Source: Candidatus Pacearchaeota archaeon (lineage in GTDB: Archaea; Nanobdellota; Nanobdellia; Pacearchaeales; GW2011-AR1). Taken from it: a DNA stretch of 64,000 nucleotides. The DNA lies in NCBI GenBank assembly GCA_018303855.1, contig JAGVXI010000006.1, positions 1 through 64,000 of the forward strand. Reading direction: 5' to 3'. Below the pieces are notes generated by a model, which did not search any database, was not told where the DNA came from, and worked only from the letters and a program-made list of their open reading frames with translations. The translations under genes were made by a program, and so were the position numbers. The stretch's first letter is position 1; the number at the start of each line of letters is the position of its first letter. This document shows positions 51,769 through 60,697 of this stretch, one piece after another.

Positions 51769-52305
51769 TCATAAGTCCAGTTTAACCATTATCTCATTAA
51801 CAACTTCTTCAGGGATTTTTTCTTCTGTATTAATAACAAAATCTGCCTTTTTTTCCTGCTCACGATAATCTATTCCATAAACTGCTTTAAAGAGATTTAT
51901 TTCAAGCTCTTCTTTTTCTTTAAGCTTTTTCCTTGCTTTTTCAATATTCCATGCCTCTCTTTTAGCTATTCTTTTTGCGCGAGTTTCAAAAGAAGCTGTA
52001 ATCCATATGCACTTGTCAGCAATATCTTTCAAGAAATGAATTCCAAGTTTAGAGTCTATAACAATGCCTCCTTTTTTAGCCAATTCAACTTGCAGATTAT
52101 CTAAATAATCATGAAAATTTTTATCTTTGGCTTCTTTGGTTTTTGTAAAGTTGATGTTTTTATCTGTTTCTCCTGCTCCTTCTCCTCTTTTTTTAAATTC
52201 TTTGCCTATTGAAAAATATTTTAGTGCGAGTTTATCAGCCAGCAATTTTCCGATAGTTGAACTTCCACAGCTCGTTAACCCAGAGATAACAAATGTTTTC
52301 ATCAA
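51769..52305 (-). CDS. cmk: Cytidylate-kinase-like P-loop kinase
   Basis: 178 residues: an N-terminal P-loop variant FVISGLTSCGSSTIGKLLADKLALKYFSIGKEF, followed by IVIDSKLGIHFL and CIWITASFETRAKRIAKREAWNIEKARKKLKEKEE (lid). Archaeal (d)CMP kinases share this architecture, including a P-loop with GTTT/GSST in place of GKST. It is convergent with the surface genes and starts a minus-strand pair with 52320-54989 upstream (14 bp). The exact nucleotide substrate is not certain. Confidence 0.78.
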   Translation of the reverse strand: MMKTFVISGLTSCGSSTIGKLLADKLALKYFSIGKEFKKRGEGAGETDKNINFTKTKEAKDKNFHDYLDNLQVELAKKGGIVIDSKLGIHFLKDIADKCIWITASFETRAKRIAKREAWNIEKARKKLKEKEELEINLFKAVYGIDYREQEKKADFVINTEEKIPEEVVNEIMVKLDL

Positions 52306-52319
52306 AAATAAAATTATAG

Positions 52320-54989
52320 TTACTTCTTAAACCTTTTTCTATTGACAATCCCCAATTTTGCAAGATGATATCTCCTTAATTTCAAAATCCTTCTAATCAT
52401 AAAAAATGCAAAGATAACAAACACTAAAATTATCACTCCAGTTATAAATGTATCCCTTGTGCCTACTTCACCGCCAAAGATTGCAAGCCCAGTGGGAGTT
52501 AAAAAAATGTTTTCCTGGATAAATGTTGAATAAATTTCTGAGTTTAAATTAATCAGCAGATTAAAATCCCCTTTCAAATTAGAAGCAATAGGAAGAAGGG
52601 TTTCAAATTCAGCCAAAGAATTTGCTGAAATTGTTCTTTGCTCTATCATCTCTGCAACTTTTTCATCATCAGAATTATATAATAAAAACTGCAATTCAAC
52701 AGTTTGATCAGTTCCTGAGAGTTCTTCCAAAGAATAAACAATCCTAACCATATCTGCCCCTGCTCTTTTTACATCAATAAGTTTAAGCCCTATCTTTTGC
52801 TCAATAATCTCTGCATTAAAACTCACGCCATCACTTATTTCTTTGCATGTTAAAGCAACCCCCAATTCATATTCATCTGCACGTGCATTATCAGGCACTT
52901 TTAAGTCAAATACAAAATTATATTCTTCCCCCGCAGATAAACTTTTGGTACCTGAAACAGAAAGCCAATCAGCATAAGAACCAGTTGACTCTATTTTACA
53001 ATCATTCAAAAAGACAGTTCCAGTATTTTTGGCACTTAGAGTAATTTTCTTTGAATCTCCTGGGTTAACAATTAAATCATAAATTGATGCAAGAGTTAAA
53101 GAGATTGTTGCTTCTGGAGTCTGCTGGATTATTGTGGTGCTTCCTCCGCCCCCACCTCCTCCGCCGCCTCCACCAGAAGTTCCGCTAGAAGTTGAAACAC
53201 TAAAACTTGAGCTTGCATTATCTTTAGAACCAAAAGTATTATTTGCATAAACATTAAACACAAAATCGGCGTCAATAGTAACACCAAAATCTCCACTTAT
53301 AGAGCCATTAGAGCAACTTATGCTTGTGTTTGCCACTTCAAGGTTTGTTCCTCTGTAAACATTATAAATACAACTCACATTGTCACCAACCACCCCAACA
53401 TTAATTGGAATTCCTGTCCTGCTTAATTTTGCTCCAGAAGGTTCGTTTATTGTTATAGCAACGCCAGTGGCATCTATATCAAAGCTCACATTATCACTTC
53501 CAAGCTTCCCATATGTATCATTTGTGTAAATTTTTAAATTGTGACTTCCTTGAGAAGTACTAAATGTTGTATTCACGCAACCTGTTAAACTTATATTTAA
53601 GCCATTATCTAACCAATACCAGCATGCATCTAAATTACCATCGCTATCGCTTACAGTATATGTTAAATTCAAAGATTCATTAGCTAAATATAAAGTATTT
53701 TGTGGTTCAATAAGTGTAATTGCCGGAGCAGAATTTAGCAATGCATATCCAATTGAAACATTATAAACTGAGGGGGTTATAGAAGAGCTAGGAGTTGTAA
53801 AATCTACTTTATACTGGAAATATCTTCCCTGCAGGCTGAAACTGGCCTGATTAACGCCCTGCCAACCCCCATCGCTACAATCTACCTGGGTGCAATTTTT
53901 AACCTGAAATGATAAATTCGTATAGTCTAAAACCGAGTTAAGTCCAAAAACATTTCCGTTGCCCCCATTAAAATTAGTGTCATTTACTTTTATAAATATT
54001 ACTCCCCCATTAACAGACCTTAAAACATCTTCGCTTCCATCAACTACATAAATATTATTCTGCTCATCAATATAAGCGACAAGTCCATCGTTGCTGTCTC
54101 CTGCTCCATTAATATCATCATTAACCAATGTCCAACTAACCCCATTATCAGTAGAGCTCCAGAAATCCTGCCTATCAATAATATAAAGATTGTTATTTGA
54201 GTCCATAGCCATATCATCTGCATTATTTCCTATGCCTCCATTAAAATCATCTTTAACAAGATTCCATGTAACACCCTGATCAAGAGAATTCCAAACATCA
54301 GATGCTCCATCTACTACAGAAATAGCACCAGAATTATTTATAACAAGTCCAAATACAACCCCATTCCCACCATTAAAATTAGAAATTAATTTTGAAAAAG
54401 TTACCCCCCCGTCAGTGGATCTCCAAACATCTTGGTCTCCTTCTATAATATAAATATAATTATTGCTATCAATTCCTAAAACATCCCCGTTCTGTCCTTC
54501 TGCCCCATTATAATCATCATTAATCTTGACCCATGTTAAACCCCTGTCTAAAGATGTCCACAAATCCTGATTAAAAAGCAAAAATAATCGCGTTGAGTTT
54601 TTCTCAAGATCAGTGGCCCCATTTCCTTCTCCTCCATTATAATCATCTTTAACAAGATTCCAACTAATCCCAGAATCAGAAGATTTCCAAAAATCTGATT
54701 GAACATCCACTGCATAAAGGACCGGTAATGAGAGGGTTACGCCAAGGTAACTTAAATTATTCCAAACAGCATCAGTTCCAGCATCAAAAATCCTGCTTAT
54801 ATAAGTTCCAGTTAAATTGCTTCCAGAGAGAACAACCGCACTTCCATTGTAAGTCGTATTTGAATATGTTCCTAAATCAAAATTATCTTGATTTAAATCT
54901 GAGAACATCGCAGCATAAATTAATGCTATTAACAGAACTAAAACAAAACAAAATATAAGACTAACTAATACAAAATTCCCCTTTTTCAT
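52320..54989 (-). CDS. Surface protein with Asp-box (BNR/sialidase-like) propeller repeats
   Basis: 889 residues: signal/anchor LVSLIFCFVLVLLIALIYAA; about six repeats of ~50 residues each with an Asp-box (SSDSGISW, SLDRGLTW, STDGGVTF, SLDQGVTW, STDNGVSW, SVNGGVIF), forming a probable beta-propeller (~residues 90-350); Ig-like domains (APAITLIEPQNTLYLANESLNLTYTVSDSDGN); an eleven-Gly linker (~630); NEW3-like domains; C-terminal anchor FITGVIILVFVIFAFFMIRRIL with a basic tail. Asp-box propellers bind or cut glycans or bind proteins; no catalytic residues are assigned. Confidence 0.83.
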   Translation of the reverse strand: MKKGNFVLVSLIFCFVLVLLIALIYAAMFSDLNQDNFDLGTYSNTTYNGSAVVLSGSNLTGTYISRIFDAGTDAVWNNLSYLGVTLSLPVLYAVDVQSDFWKSSDSGISWNLVKDDYNGGEGNGATDLEKNSTRLFLLFNQDLWTSLDRGLTWVKINDDYNGAEGQNGDVLGIDSNNYIYIIEGDQDVWRSTDGGVTFSKLISNFNGGNGVVFGLVINNSGAISVVDGASDVWNSLDQGVTWNLVKDDFNGGIGNNADDMAMDSNNNLYIIDRQDFWSSTDNGVSWTLVNDDINGAGDSNDGLVAYIDEQNNIYVVDGSEDVLRSVNGGVIFIKVNDTNFNGGNGNVFGLNSVLDYTNLSFQVKNCTQVDCSDGGWQGVNQASFSLQGRYFQYKVDFTTPSSSITPSVYNVSIGYALLNSAPAITLIEPQNTLYLANESLNLTYTVSDSDGNLDACWYWLDNGLNISLTGCVNTTFSTSQGSHNLKIYTNDTYGKLGSDNVSFDIDATGVAITINEPSGAKLSRTGIPINVGVVGDNVSCIYNVYRGTNLEVANTSISCSNGSISGDFGVTIDADFVFNVYANNTFGSKDNASSSFSVSTSSGTSGGGGGGGGGGGSTTIIQQTPEATISLTLASIYDLIVNPGDSKKITLSAKNTGTVFLNDCKIESTGSYADWLSVSGTKSLSAGEEYNFVFDLKVPDNARADEYELGVALTCKEISDGVSFNAEIIEQKIGLKLIDVKRAGADMVRIVYSLEELSGTDQTVELQFLLYNSDDEKVAEMIEQRTISANSLAEFETLLPIASNLKGDFNLLINLNSEIYSTFIQENIFLTPTGLAIFGGEVGTRDTFITGVIILVFVIFAFFMIRRILKLRRYHLAKLGIVNRKRFKK

Positions 54990-55078
54990 ATCTCCCCTAA
55001 TACAATCTCTTTTTTAAATATTATCACAAAACAAGGAATAAAAGAAATCTTTAAATAACTCTTTTAATTAAGTTAAAT

Positions 55079-55855
55079 ATGGCAAAAAAGAGCTATGCAT
55101 TTATAATCCTCTTATCATTAACAATTATTTTGTTATCCTCTTCTGTTTTAGCCCAGACTAAGATAAGTGTTTCAACAATAAAAGAAACTTTTGATGCAGG
55201 TGAGCTAGTAACACTAAAGGTTTCTTTATTCGATACTAACAATGCCCCAATTAATACTGAAGTAAACATCGTATTAGAAGACGCAGAAAAAAGAGTAAAA
55301 ATAGAAAAAACAATCCAGTCAAATAAATTTGTTGATATCAGCCTTGGAGAAGGAGCTACACATGGTTATTGGGAAATAACTGCTAACTACCAAGGACAAG
55401 AAGCAAAAACAATTTTTATTGTAGAAATTAAAGAATTAGCCAAATTTGAATTAAATAAAGATATTTTAAAAATAACAAATATTGGTAACACAAAATATAC
55501 TAAAACTGTCCAGATTATCATTGGGGGCACAATTGGTATAAAAGAACCAAAGCTCAATATTGGGCAAAGTGTGGGATACCGGTTAATTGCGCCTGATGGA
55601 ACATACAACATAAGAATAACAGACGGGAAAACAACTTTAGAAAAAGGAAATATCCAATTAACAGGAAAAACTATTGGCATTCTTAATGAAAATATTGGCA
55701 AGGGTTCTGTATTAACAGGAGGCATCAAACCAGAAGATGAAACAACAGATGTAAGTGTCTTCCAAAATAAGTTTGTTTATGCTTTTATACTTGTTATATT
55801 TGGGGCAATGATTTTGCTTGCAATTGAAAGAAGATACAGGAAAAGGGCGGAATAA
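55079..55855 (+). CDS. Type I membrane surface protein, 258 residues
   Basis: Signal peptide FIILLSLTIILLSSSVLAQ, an Ig-like domain (ETFDAGELVTLKVSLFDTNNAPINTEVNIVLED...GYWEITANYQGQEAKTIFIVEI), a second beta domain (FELNKDILKITNIGNTKYTKTVQIIIGG), and a C-terminal anchor FVYAFILVIFGAMILLAIERRYRKRAE. The second domain resembles the anchoring beta domains of other archaeal surface proteins. Divergent from the propeller gene, sharing an 89-bp intergenic region with TATA-like boxes. Confidence 0.8.
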   Translation: MAKKSYAFIILLSLTIILLSSSVLAQTKISVSTIKETFDAGELVTLKVSLFDTNNAPINTEVNIVLEDAEKRVKIEKTIQSNKFVDISLGEGATHGYWEITANYQGQEAKTIFIVEIKELAKFELNKDILKITNIGNTKYTKTVQIIIGGTIGIKEPKLNIGQSVGYRLIAPDGTYNIRITDGKTTLEKGNIQLTGKTIGILNENIGKGSVLTGGIKPEDETTDVSVFQNKFVYAFILVIFGAMILLAIERRYRKRAE

Positions 55856-56006
55856 TTTCTTGTTAAAAAAATTTCTATTAAGATAAAAGTTAATGATAAA
55901 ACGCGATTATAAACAAGTTATTTATTAATTAGACCCAAAATTCAGTTAACACATTTTTTATTAATTAAAAATTATTTTTTAAGCACGAAATCTCGCATTA
56001 AAATAA

Positions 56007-56309
56007 CTAAATAGTCATGGGTTCCCTCAAACCTTTCCAAAAACTGCTCTTATATTCTATCTCTTCTTGAGTTAAAAGCCTTTCATAAGTTGTCCAACAA
56101 TAATCACAATGGACTGTAACTGAACTGCCATATCCACGAGCAAGCTGAAGTTGAGAGGAAAAATAATCTCGCGGTTGTTTGTGTCCGTCTCTTGCACAAT
56201 CTTTTCTTCTTTCCGGGATAACTTCTTTACACATATAATCAAGCCATTTAGCAGTTGAGCTTGTTTTGTTAGCAAGTTCAACCCTTATTTGTTCTTGAAA
56301 TATCCCCAT
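56007..56309 (-). CDS. Unknown small protein with possible zinc site
   Basis: 100 residues, basic, no membrane segment. HCDYCWTTYERLL supplies a CXXC with an adjacent His, and CKEVIPERRKDCARDGH offers further Cys/His ligands, so a zinc-ribbon-like fold is possible. Not recognised. Single gene upstream of tRNA-Cys in the same direction. Confidence 0.62.
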   Translation of the reverse strand: MGIFQEQIRVELANKTSSTAKWLDYMCKEVIPERRKDCARDGHKQPRDYFSSQLQLARGYGSSVTVHCDYCWTTYERLLTQEEIEYKSSFWKGLREPMTI

Positions 56310-56462
56310 GAGTTTTACAACTGAATGAGATATTTAAAGATTGTTGTGAAGATGCAAGAAAAATATTGATTTGTTAATTTTAACTATTTTTATTTTAAAT
56401 AGCTGACTTTTCCGTGATAAAAGCCAGCCTGCCATCTTGACTTTAAGATAACTATAAACAAA

Positions 56463-56535
56463 AGCGGAGGGTGGGACTCGAACCCACGAAAAACCGGGCT
56501 GCAGCCGATTGCAGTAGCCGCTGTGCCACCTCCGC
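56463..56535 (-). tRNA. tRNA-Cys(GCA)
   Basis: On the minus strand: acceptor GCGGAGG/CCTCCGC, D arm with a 3-bp stem GCA/TGC and GG in the loop, anticodon arm ATCGG-CTGCAGC-CCGGT, variable TTTTC, T arm GTGGG-TTCGAGT-CCCAC. The anticodon is GCA and the discriminator is T(U73), the hallmark of tRNA-Cys. No intron and no encoded CCA. Confidence 0.95.
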
Positions 56536-56559
56536 ATGCAAAAAGTAGGAAACCCGCAT

Positions 56560-56958
56560 TTAAAGGCTTTTTGTTAGCGCTTTAACTTTCTTTTCAATTT
56601 TATCAATAATCCTACTTATCTCTTGTTTATCCAAAGAAATAGCGTCTTTGATTTCCCATTTAATTATTTTTCCAGAAAAATCATGAAAAAACTCTTTGGA
56701 AACATTGTCTGCAACAATAACAATCATCTCAAATTTATCAGCCAGCTGTCTTGTTAATTGCCTTGGAGTTCCTGCAACATCATATCCTTTTTCTTTCATT
56801 AAAGAAACAACAACTGGTTCAACATAAGGTCTTGACTCATCTAAAATTAAACCAGCACTTTCTATTTGAATTTCTTTATTTTTATTCAGCTTGTTAAAAA
56901 TTGCTTCAGCAACTTTGCTTCTGAACCTATTATGCCTGCAAACAAAAAGAATTTTCAT
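56560..56958 (-). CDS. Low-molecular-weight protein-tyrosine-phosphatase/arsenate-reductase-like protein
   Basis: 132 residues with the P-loop FVCRHNRFRSKVAEAIF (CX5R with the family Asn) at the N-terminus, AGL, and a C-terminal WEIKDAISL matching the W.i.DP general-acid region (with Ala after Asp). The fold serves tyrosine phosphatases and thioredoxin-coupled arsenate reductases; resolving Cys residues of ArsC are not present. It overlaps the hydrolase gene upstream by 4 bp (ATGA). Confidence 0.87.
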   Translation of the reverse strand: MKILFVCRHNRFRSKVAEAIFNKLNKNKEIQIESAGLILDESRPYVEPVVVSLMKEKGYDVAGTPRQLTRQLADKFEMIVIVADNVSKEFFHDFSGKIIKWEIKDAISLDKQEISRIIDKIEKKVKALTKSL

Positions 56959-57509
56959 TTTATGAATTTTAAAATCTCTGGAATCTCATTAACTTCATTA
57001 AAATGTTCCAATCCTCTTTTTATAATTATTCTCGCGTCAAGTCTAGACTTAAATTTATTAACTTCATCTAAATGCACATAAGGATCATTATTTGAAAAAA
57101 TCGTTAAAAAATTATTACAATGATCTAAAACTCTTTCGAAATCAATTTTTTCGTGAATCCAAGGATGTGCAATTTCTAATTCTTCTTCACTTTGATTAAT
57201 TAAATCAAACCACGGGGCAACAAAAACACATCCTGCAATTTTTTTATGCTTATGTAACTTCTCCAAAAACCTCATTATTGTTTGACAGCCAATACTGTGC
57301 CCTACAAAATATGTTTCTTCATCGACATCTTTTATATTTTTTTCAAAATATGAAACCCATTCTTCAATTTTTGGGTGATCTGTATTTGGCATATTAAATA
57401 TCTCAACATGAAACCTTTTTTTAACCAATTCTTTTTTCAACCAATCAAACCAAGGTTCACTGGAAGAACTTCCCCCCCAACCATGAATTATGCATACCTT
57501 TTTAACCAT
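56955..57509 (-). CDS. RBBP9/YdeN-family serine hydrolase
   Basis: 184 residues: CIIHGWGGSSSSEPWFDWLKKEL at the N-terminus, nucleophile Ser in FVGHSIGCQTIMRFL, VFVAPWFDL, Asp in FSNNDPYVHLDE and His in RGLEHFNE complete an alpha/beta-hydrolase triad. Paralogous in layout to the frameshifted gene at 31800-32377. It is translationally coupled to the phosphatase gene downstream. Confidence 0.88.
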   Translation of the reverse strand: MVKKVCIIHGWGGSSSSEPWFDWLKKELVKKRFHVEIFNMPNTDHPKIEEWVSYFEKNIKDVDEETYFVGHSIGCQTIMRFLEKLHKHKKIAGCVFVAPWFDLINQSEEELEIAHPWIHEKIDFERVLDHCNNFLTIFSNNDPYVHLDEVNKFKSRLDARIIIKRGLEHFNEVNEIPEILKFIK

Positions 57510-57524
57510 CTTACAAATCCCAAA

Positions 57525-57640
57525 TGCCCCCGACAGGATTTGAACCTGCGACCCCTAGCTTTCTTCCTTTTTCGTGTCTCGCGAAACCTATGCATAATGG
57601 CTAGAAGGCTAGTGCTCTATCCAGGCTGAGCTACAGGGGC
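57525..57640 (-). tRNA. tRNA-Arg(UCU) with a 41-nt intron
   Basis: On the minus strand: acceptor GCCCCTG/CGGGGGC, D arm GCTC-AGCCTGGATA-GAGC, anticodon stem CTAGC/GCTAG, T arm GCAGG-TTCAAAT-CCTGT, discriminator A. The loop reads CTTCTA, then an intron beginning GCCATTATGC and ending GGAAGAA, then A; anticodon TCT. Exon CTTC pairs with intron GAAG with 3-nt bulges TAG and AAA, placing the cuts between positions 37 and 38. The intron has its own hairpin TTTCG/CGAAA. Confidence 0.92.
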
Positions 57641-57733
57641 TCATAATAATAAATAAAAAAGTCTATTTAAAAGTGTTTGTCTTACTAAAACAACAAAATT
57701 TAAAAGGTTCATACACCCAATAAAAAAGGCAAA

Positions 57734-58006
57734 ATGAATAGGATTAATTTAGAAATCGAGATGATTACTGAACAAGAAATCAAAGAAGCTGGTTCAAGAC
57801 TAATTGAATCTATGGTACAAATCCACAAAAATTCTGGCGGACAAAATTTAGATAGCCTGAAAAAAGGAGGATCATATGCAAAAGAAGCAATTGACAAAGG
57901 GTATCATGACGGAGAAAGCGATACTCTTGATAACATAAATTATTTTAATTTACATATAATGCCTTTAATAACTAAAATTAAACCCTTAAAACATCTAAAT
58001 CATTAA
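57734..58006 (+). CDS. Unknown acidic protein, 90 residues
   Basis: MNRINLEIEMITEQEIKEAGSRLIESMVQIHKNSGGQNLDSLKKGGSYAKEAIDKGYHDGESDTLDNINYFNLHIMPLITKIK: soluble, helical, without recognised family. It follows a TTTAAAA box and its last 29 bp overlap the convergent RNase Z gene. Coding-like composition supports it being real. Confidence 0.55.
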   Translation: MNRINLEIEMITEQEIKEAGSRLIESMVQIHKNSGGQNLDSLKKGGSYAKEAIDKGYHDGESDTLDNINYFNLHIMPLITKIKPLKHLNH

Positions 58007-58871
58007 CCAAATAACTTTGTTTAAACTCTTTTCTTGCTTCATCTAAGATGACTTTGGGGTTTTTGTCATATCTCTGGCTTAAATGAGTTAACACAAGCTT
58101 CTGGACTTTAGCTTTTTTTGCAATATCTGCACACTGTTTTGAAGTCATGTGTTTGTATTCTTTTGCTTTTTCTTTAAGTTCATGGCTAAAATCCGAGGCA
58201 CAAACTAAAATATCAGCCCCTTTAGCAAAATTTGCAATACTGCTGTCAAAAGCAGTATCCAAAATCACAGAGATTTTTTTGGCTTGGGTGGTATACACTA
58301 AATTTTTAGCAAGATATTTTTTATTTTTGTATATTACATCTTTTCCCTGTTTCAGTCTGCCAATTAATGGACTATTTGGCAATTTAGCTCTCTCTAATTT
58401 TTTTTTGTCAATTCTAACCTGCCCTTTTTTAACAAAATTATATGCTAAAGTTGGGGGGCCATGAAACATGTTTTTAGCTTCAATAAAAAAATCCTGGGTT
58501 TCTAAAAACCTGCCAGAAACCTCTTGGACATTCAGATTAATCTTACCTGCAAAAACAAAGGTGTTTAATAATTGATGCATAAACTTTTTGGTGCCTGTGG
58601 GTCCATAAATACACAAAGTTTTTTTATAGTTATTTAAAGCCAATGTCTGCAATAATCCCGGTATTCCAAGCACGTGATCTCCATGCCAGTGAGTAATCAA
58701 CAATCTAGTAAGCTTCATTGTGCTTAGTTTTGCTTTTCTAAACTGCCTCTGGGTTCCTTCCCCACAATCAATTAGAATATTTTCATTTGCATAACTAAGT
58801 AAAATCGCCGGATGATTTCTACTTGCAGTTGGAATGCTGCTGCTTGTCCCTAAAAATGTCAGTTTAATCAT
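57978..58871 (-). CDS. rnz: Ribonuclease Z (tRNA 3'-processing endonuclease)
   Basis: 297 residues of the metallo-beta-lactamase fold: TFLGTSSSIPTASRNHPAILL, ILIDCGEGTQRQFRKAKLS, the metal motif THWHGDHVLGIPGLLQTL, MFHGPPTLAY, ILDTAFDSS, YKHMTSKQCADIAKKAKVQKLVLTHLSQRY. It removes 3' trailers from tRNA precursors before CCA addition; none of the four tRNA genes in this window encodes CCA. Confidence 0.95.
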   Translation of the reverse strand: MIKLTFLGTSSSIPTASRNHPAILLSYANENILIDCGEGTQRQFRKAKLSTMKLTRLLITHWHGDHVLGIPGLLQTLALNNYKKTLCIYGPTGTKKFMHQLLNTFVFAGKINLNVQEVSGRFLETQDFFIEAKNMFHGPPTLAYNFVKKGQVRIDKKKLERAKLPNSPLIGRLKQGKDVIYKNKKYLAKNLVYTTQAKKISVILDTAFDSSIANFAKGADILVCASDFSHELKEKAKEYKHMTSKQCADIAKKAKVQKLVLTHLSQRYDKNPKVILDEARKEFKQSYLVNDLDVLRV

Positions 58872-58990
58872 ATTTTAAACAAGAGAAAATGATTTAAATA
58901 AGTTGTGAAATTAATCTCAAAAATTAACTGGGTGTTAATATCAAACTTCTAAGTAGGTGGATTACTAACTAATCCCCTACTAAAGAAATC

Positions 58991-59242
58991 TTACTCTTTT
59001 TTCAAACTTGTTGATGCAGGAGATATAAATATAATTGTATCTCCACGTAAAAAAGTCAAGCCAATGTTTCTTTTCGCTTCTCCACTTTCCATCTCCTTAG
59101 TATTGTCTAATACAAGGTTGATGTGTATATCAAAAGCTAGCAGAGTGCCAACAAACTGCTTGTCTCCTTTCAAATGCACTAAGACTTCTTTGCCCTTTGA
59201 ATTGTTTAACAAATCAAGAGGCCTTTCAATACCGTTAACCAT
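58991..59242 (-). CDS. LSm (Sm-like archaeal) RNA-binding protein
   Basis: 83 residues with Sm1 (RPLDLLNNSKGKEVLVHLKGDKQFVGTLLAFDIHINLVLDNTKE) and Sm2 (LTFLRGDTIIFISP) motifs. Archaeal LSm proteins form heptameric rings that bind U-rich RNA. Single gene. Confidence 0.94.
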   Translation of the reverse strand: MVNGIERPLDLLNNSKGKEVLVHLKGDKQFVGTLLAFDIHINLVLDNTKEMESGEAKRNIGLTFLRGDTIIFISPASTSLKKE

Positions 59243-59463
59243 TATTAATTTTTGATGAATAGCTTTTTAAATGTTTTTGTTTGACAAATGAGGGTTATTT
59301 AGTCTTTTATCACTTGTTTGGTATAATATAAGATTAATAATCATACAATATCAGGTTGAACATATAATCAGTATAAGCCACTCTGGTAGGATTTTTATCA
59401 CAATTAACAATTTCTTCAAACAAAACAGAAACCTATTTAAACCAAATTTCTCAACATTAAAAT

Positions 59464-59826
59464 ATGAAAAAAGGAAGAAAGGTATCTGGTGGAAAATATA
59501 TTCAGAGAAGGAAAAAGAAACTTTACGAGTCTGGAAAACAAAAAAAAGAAACCAAACTAGGCAAAGAAAAAAGAAAAACTAAAAAAGTGGCCGGAGGAAA
59601 TAAAAAAAGTTATTTGCTTGCGTCGAAATTTGTTAATTTAATCACTAAAGAAGGAAAATCAAAAAAAGTTGAGATAAAGAAGGTTCTTGAAACTCCTTCA
59701 AATCATTTTTTAGCCAGACAAAACATAATTACAAAAGGGACAATAATCCAAACAGAAGTCGGGAAAGCCAGGATTACATCAAGGCCAACACAAGAAGGAG
59801 TTGTAAATGGGGTTTTGATTGAATGA
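59464..59826 (+). CDS. rps8e: Ribosomal protein S8e
   Basis: 120 residues, very basic: GRKVSGGKYIQRRKKKLYESGKQKKETKLG, then VNLITKEGKSKKVEIKKVLETPSNHFLARQNIITKGTIIQTEVGKARITSRPTQEGVVNGVLI, matching archaeal S8e. Part of the 30S subunit. Single gene with a TATA-like TTTAAACC box upstream. Confidence 0.96.
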   Translation: MKKGRKVSGGKYIQRRKKKLYESGKQKKETKLGKEKRKTKKVAGGNKKSYLLASKFVNLITKEGKSKKVEIKKVLETPSNHFLARQNIITKGTIIQTEVGKARITSRPTQEGVVNGVLIE

Positions 59827-60047
59827 TTATTGAAAAATCATAATTTTTAGTTATTTCAAATAATATGCTAAATCAAAACCTTTTGAATTATAGTAATTAA
59901 CCTTGATTTGCATCTGCTACAATAATGCTTAATCATAACATTATTGTACCATTTAATTGATAATCTCCTTATCTTTATTTTGAAGTGATTAATTGACAAA
60001 TCCTCAACAATAAAAACCTTTATAATGTGTAAAACCCTTTTTATTCT

Positions 60048-60344
60048 ATGGAATTAATAAAGAAATTTATTACTGTCACTGGAGTTTTAATTGCTGCTGG
60101 GGTAAGTCTTCCTTTGATTGGCTGTGAAACAATACAGAAACACCCAGACCTTGCAGGAACAATTGGCGGAGCAGGAGCAGGATATGTAATTGGTGGAAAA
60201 AAAGGAGCTGTTATTGGAGGCGCTGCTGGTTATGTAATTGGAGACAAAGTGCAAGACGAACAAAGGGATAAGGAATTAAGAGAACTTAGAGAAAGACAAG
60301 AACGCTTGGAAAGAGAGCAGCTTCCCAGAGATTTTAGATATTAA
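60048..60344 (+). CDS. Glycine-zipper protein, lipoprotein-like
   Basis: 98 residues: an N-terminal hydrophobic stretch ending LPLIGC, which fits a lipobox, followed by a glycine-zipper region AGTIGGAGAGYVIGGKKGAVIGGAAGYVIGDKV and a charged helix (RDKELRELRERQERLERE). The layout is that of bacterial glycine-zipper 2TM lipoproteins, so acquisition from bacteria is possible. Whether it is lipid-modified in this archaeon is unknown. Confidence 0.75.
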   Translation: MELIKKFITVTGVLIAAGVSLPLIGCETIQKHPDLAGTIGGAGAGYVIGGKKGAVIGGAAGYVIGDKVQDEQRDKELRELRERQERLEREQLPRDFRY

Positions 60345-60455
60345 AAAAGCACAGGCAATAGCAATAATCTGAATTGAAATGCTTCTTAAAAACAGGTTTA
60401 TTCTTTAGATTGCACCAAATTTAAGCTCTTTAGAGGTTTAGGTGCAAAAATTCTT

Positions 60456-60618
60456 CTGTCACAAAAACCCCAATAGTTTATGTGCAACGCCAAACCAAGC
60501 AGCTTTGCACTTAAACCCCATTCTGTCACAAAAAGGGTATATTGCTGTCACAAAAACTATCTAAATTAGGGAGAAGAGTGGATTAAAATAGAAAAAGAGG
60601 GAAATTCTGTCACAAAAA
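60456..60618 (+). repeat. Four direct repeats CTGTCACAAAAA in a 353-bp gene-free gap
   Basis: Exact copies begin at 60456, 60523, 60545 and 60607. The spacing is irregular (67, 22, 62 bp). The gap 60345-60697 holds no ORF of note. GTGCAAAAA/TGTGCAAC-like words lie between the copies. The purpose is unknown; protein-binding iterons or a regulatory array are possibilities. Confidence 0.6.
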
Positions 60619-60697
60619 AGAATAGCATTAGTAAATAGCTATTAGAAGGAAATAGTTAAAAATTAGAAGTTCCTGTTAGTATAACTTTTTAGTGGTA

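Noticed and set aside
56334-56537. 67-aa minus-strand ORF starting MRRWHSGYCNRLQPGFSWVRVPPSA
   Set aside because: It is the translation of tRNA-Cys in one frame, not a protein gene.
57375-57629. 84-aa ORF on the plus strand
   Set aside because: Runs through the reverse complement of the intron-containing tRNA-Arg and the hydrolase gene; PRQDLNLRPLAF is the well-known false peptide from antisense tRNA sequence.
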